Translations under genes and position numbers: made by a program
In this document: piece by piece, positions 5,119 through 6,471 of the stretch
Layout of the letters: every line of letters begins with the position of its first letter
How positions within the stretch are numbered: the stretch's first letter is position 1
Assembly: GCA_028708055.1 (NCBI GenBank)
Contig: JAQVZT010000150.1
Coordinates: 1 to 6,471, forward strand
Direction: 5' to 3'
DNA from: Methanothrix sp.
GTDB taxonomy: Archaea; Halobacteriota; Methanosarcinia; Methanotrichales; Methanotrichaceae
Length of the DNA stretch: 6,471 bases
The notes under the pieces: model-generated
The model's database searches: none
Told to the model about the DNA's origin: nothing
Seen by the model: only the letters and a program-made list of their open reading frames with translations

Positions 5119-6372
5119 TCAATAGCATCCATCATACCATCCTTTGCATTCAGCCAAATCATCAAAGCCAGATCCGCCCTGCCTGAGATTGACGTAGTCC
5201 TGCAATCTGTATGAATAATAATTGCTGCATGGATTGTTGTACCATAAGTAATGGTAATTATCCCAATCAAGCGGATGATCCGGATCAAGAACACAAGAAA
5301 TTGTCGTTGTGTCTGTCTCGCCACATAGCCTGCCCCATTTGTCTACAAATGCGCCGGGATAGACTTTTTTCGCGCAGTTATCTTGCTGCAAGATCCACTC
5401 ATCGATAAGCTGACGAACAGATGGGTCCTCCCAGGGGTTGGCAGAGTTTGCCGGATTTGATGACGGGTTTGCCGGCGGATTTGCAGGTGTCTGAGGTTTA
5501 TTGGAGATTCGCACCCAACGAGACCCGCCAAAATTCTCGGGCTTCTGCTGGGCCTCAAGCTCGTCATTGGAAATTATATTCAGGACCAGGTTTCCGTAGC
5601 CGGAGGCTCTGCCTTCCGGCACATCAGCATACTCCAGCGTGATTGTATTTCCATCGATGCTGCCCTGTGCCACGTTGGAAAATGTATCAGGTGATCCATC
5701 TCCATCCCACCAGAGGACGTTTCCAATCTGCCTCAGGTAGTAGGTTCCACTGTCATCACAGCTCCACACCCCGGTTAGATCCACGTTTGTATTTGCTCCC
5801 GTGATACTCTGATCATCGCCGATGGCGACTCTCACATTATCAAGAGCAGGCCCATTGGCGGTATTTACCAGGCTTTCAAATGACAGTCTTGTAGTGCTGG
5901 AATTGGCAGTAAAATCCAATGACTTGGCCACCCATCCCATGTTCTCCGCGGTTTTGCCAGTCGTGTCGAACGAAAATTCCTGAGATCTGTCATCTATCCA
6001 CACTTTAAGGGCTTTTTCGACTGGATCGCCTCCGGGGTTGCCTGCCATATCAAAGAAGAGGCGGTAGGTCGTACCTGGGACAGTATTCAATGTTGTGCTA
6101 ATTGTACCGGCACCATAGGCGCTCAAATCTATGCTTCGACTGCCTTCTGAGGGCTGCCACAATCCTCCTATGTAATCTACACCCTCCCCACCGACGATCC
6201 ATCCGTTGATTTGGTTATTGTCCTTGGATAAGAAGTTCCAATTGCCTGGATCGATAGCTGCGTTCTCAAATCCCCCATTGATAACCACCTGGCCCTGTCC
6301 CAATGGGACAAAGATTGATAGCATAGCTGCTAATAGTAAACCTACGATAGATCGATTGTACATGTATATCAT
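5119..6372 (-). CDS. Secreted modular protein: choice-of-anchor C/DUF642-like domain, beta-rich domain and Cys-rich tail
   Basis: A 417-residue protein with a signal peptide (to about residue 27, ending GQG). Residues 28-183 match the choice-of-anchor C/DUF642-like galactose-binding-type beta-sandwich: NGGFE (32-36), VDYIGGLWQPSEGSRSIDLS (65-84), GTTYRLFFDMAGNP (100-113), MGWVAKSLDF (145-154) and GPALDNVRV (174-182). Residues 197-289 form a second beta-rich module (LTGVWSCDDSGTYYLRQIGN, then WWDGDGSPDTFS and GGSRWVRI), which I know only as a recurrent, uncharacterised repeat-barrel type in secreted proteins. A linker of PAN/NP repeats (294-313) leads to a tail with six cysteines (333, 350, 360, 382, 409, 416) and many Trp and Tyr, probably disulphide-linked. 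No membrane anchor is seen, so it is released or wall-bound. A carbohydrate-binding or adhesive role is inferred. AAGGA six bases before ATG 6372 supports this start over M4. Confidence 0.9.
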   Translation of the reverse strand: MIYMYNRSIVGLLLAAMLSIFVPLGQGQVVINGGFENAAIDPGNWNFLSKDNNQINGWIVGGEGVDYIGGLWQPSEGSRSIDLSAYGAGTISTTLNTVPGTTYRLFFDMAGNPGGDPVEKALKVWIDDRSQEFSFDTTGKTAENMGWVAKSLDFTANSSTTRLSFESLVNTANGPALDNVRVAIGDDQSITGANTNVDLTGVWSCDDSGTYYLRQIGNVLWWDGDGSPDTFSNVAQGSIDGNTITLEYADVPEGRASGYGNLVLNIISNDELEAQQKPENFGGSRWVRISNKPQTPANPPANPSSNPANSANPWEDPSVRQLIDEWILQQDNCAKKVYPGAFVDKWGRLCGETDTTTISCVLDPDHPLDWDNYHYLWYNNPCSNYYSYRLQDYVNLRQGGSGFDDLAECKGWYDGCY

Positions 6373-6378
6373 TGAAAT

Positions 6379-6383
6379 TCCTT
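6379..6383 (-). promoter_or_regulatory. Ribosome binding site of the secreted modular protein gene
   Basis: The minus strand reads AAGGA with six bases between it and ATG 6372. This favours that ATG over the in-frame ATG three codons later. Confidence 0.6.
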
Positions 6384-6410
6384 AAAGACTAAAAAGCTAA
6401 CGTCGGAACT

Positions 6411-6438
6411 AATTTAAATCCTAAAAAAAAATATATCT
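6411..6438 (-). promoter_or_regulatory. AT-rich promoter region with two TATA-like boxes
   Basis: The minus strand has AGATATATTTT (6428-6438) and ATTTAAATT (6411-6419), about 60 and 43 bases ahead of ATG 6372. Either gives a short leader. A run of nine A/T-only bases between them could help promoter opening. A third box, ATTTATAATC, lies further out near 6443-6452. Confidence 0.45.
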
Positions 6439-6471
6439 CTTAGATTATAAATACATTGTTTTCCATGTAAG

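Noticed and set aside
5030..5125. 31-codon plus-strand frame in the intergenic region
   Set aside because: No ribosome site, no recognisable sequence, and it overlaps the end of the secreted modular protein gene.

Overview
The window looks archaeal, most likely from a methanogen of the Methanosarcina/Methanothrix type. The reasons are AT-rich TATA boxes about 35-60 bases ahead of several start codons, a winged-helix regulator of a style common in methanogens (RGGxNRxRI followed by DYKTVRHHLxVL), a serpin with a lipobox-like leader, and secreted proteins with short archaeal signal peptides. The exact genus is inference. All six credible genes lie on the minus strand, so transcription runs from high to low coordinates.

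In transcription order: (i) 6372-5119, a secreted modular protein with an N-terminal choice-of-anchor C/DUF642-like beta-sandwich, a second beta-rich domain, a Pro/Ala/Asn linker and a six-cysteine tail; (ii) 4793-4506, a small soluble protein of unknown function with its own promoter signals; (iii) 4235-2868, a membrane-anchored inhibitory-type serpin; (iv) 2377-2078, a winged-helix DNA-binding protein, followed after 4 bases by (v) 2073-1621, a four-helix membrane protein, forming a two-gene operon; (vi) 1504-1, the N-terminal 501 codons of a secreted protein that runs off the left edge. This last gene gives no closed reading frame because it has no stop in the window. It carries two copies of a helical domain with LTxxQ-like motifs, as in the Spy/CpxP family of envelope chaperones.

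The non-coding stretches are not empty. Five tandem 10-11 bp units abut the TATA box of gene (vi). Region 2378-2867 contains a 22-base remnant matching the 3' end of a tRNA, a long-loop inverted repeat and a GC-rich block. Part of that block is repeated, diverged but clearly related, on the other side of the serpin gene at about 4297-4392, so the serpin sits between two direct repeats that share a stem-loop.

Taken together, the window reads as a cell-surface protein region: a protease inhibitor, a possible extracellular chaperone, an adhesin-like modular protein and a regulator/membrane-protein pair. The most testable new idea is that genes (iv)-(vi) form an archaeal envelope-stress circuit, with the helically phased repeat array as operator. 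This is a hypothesis from layout and motifs only.
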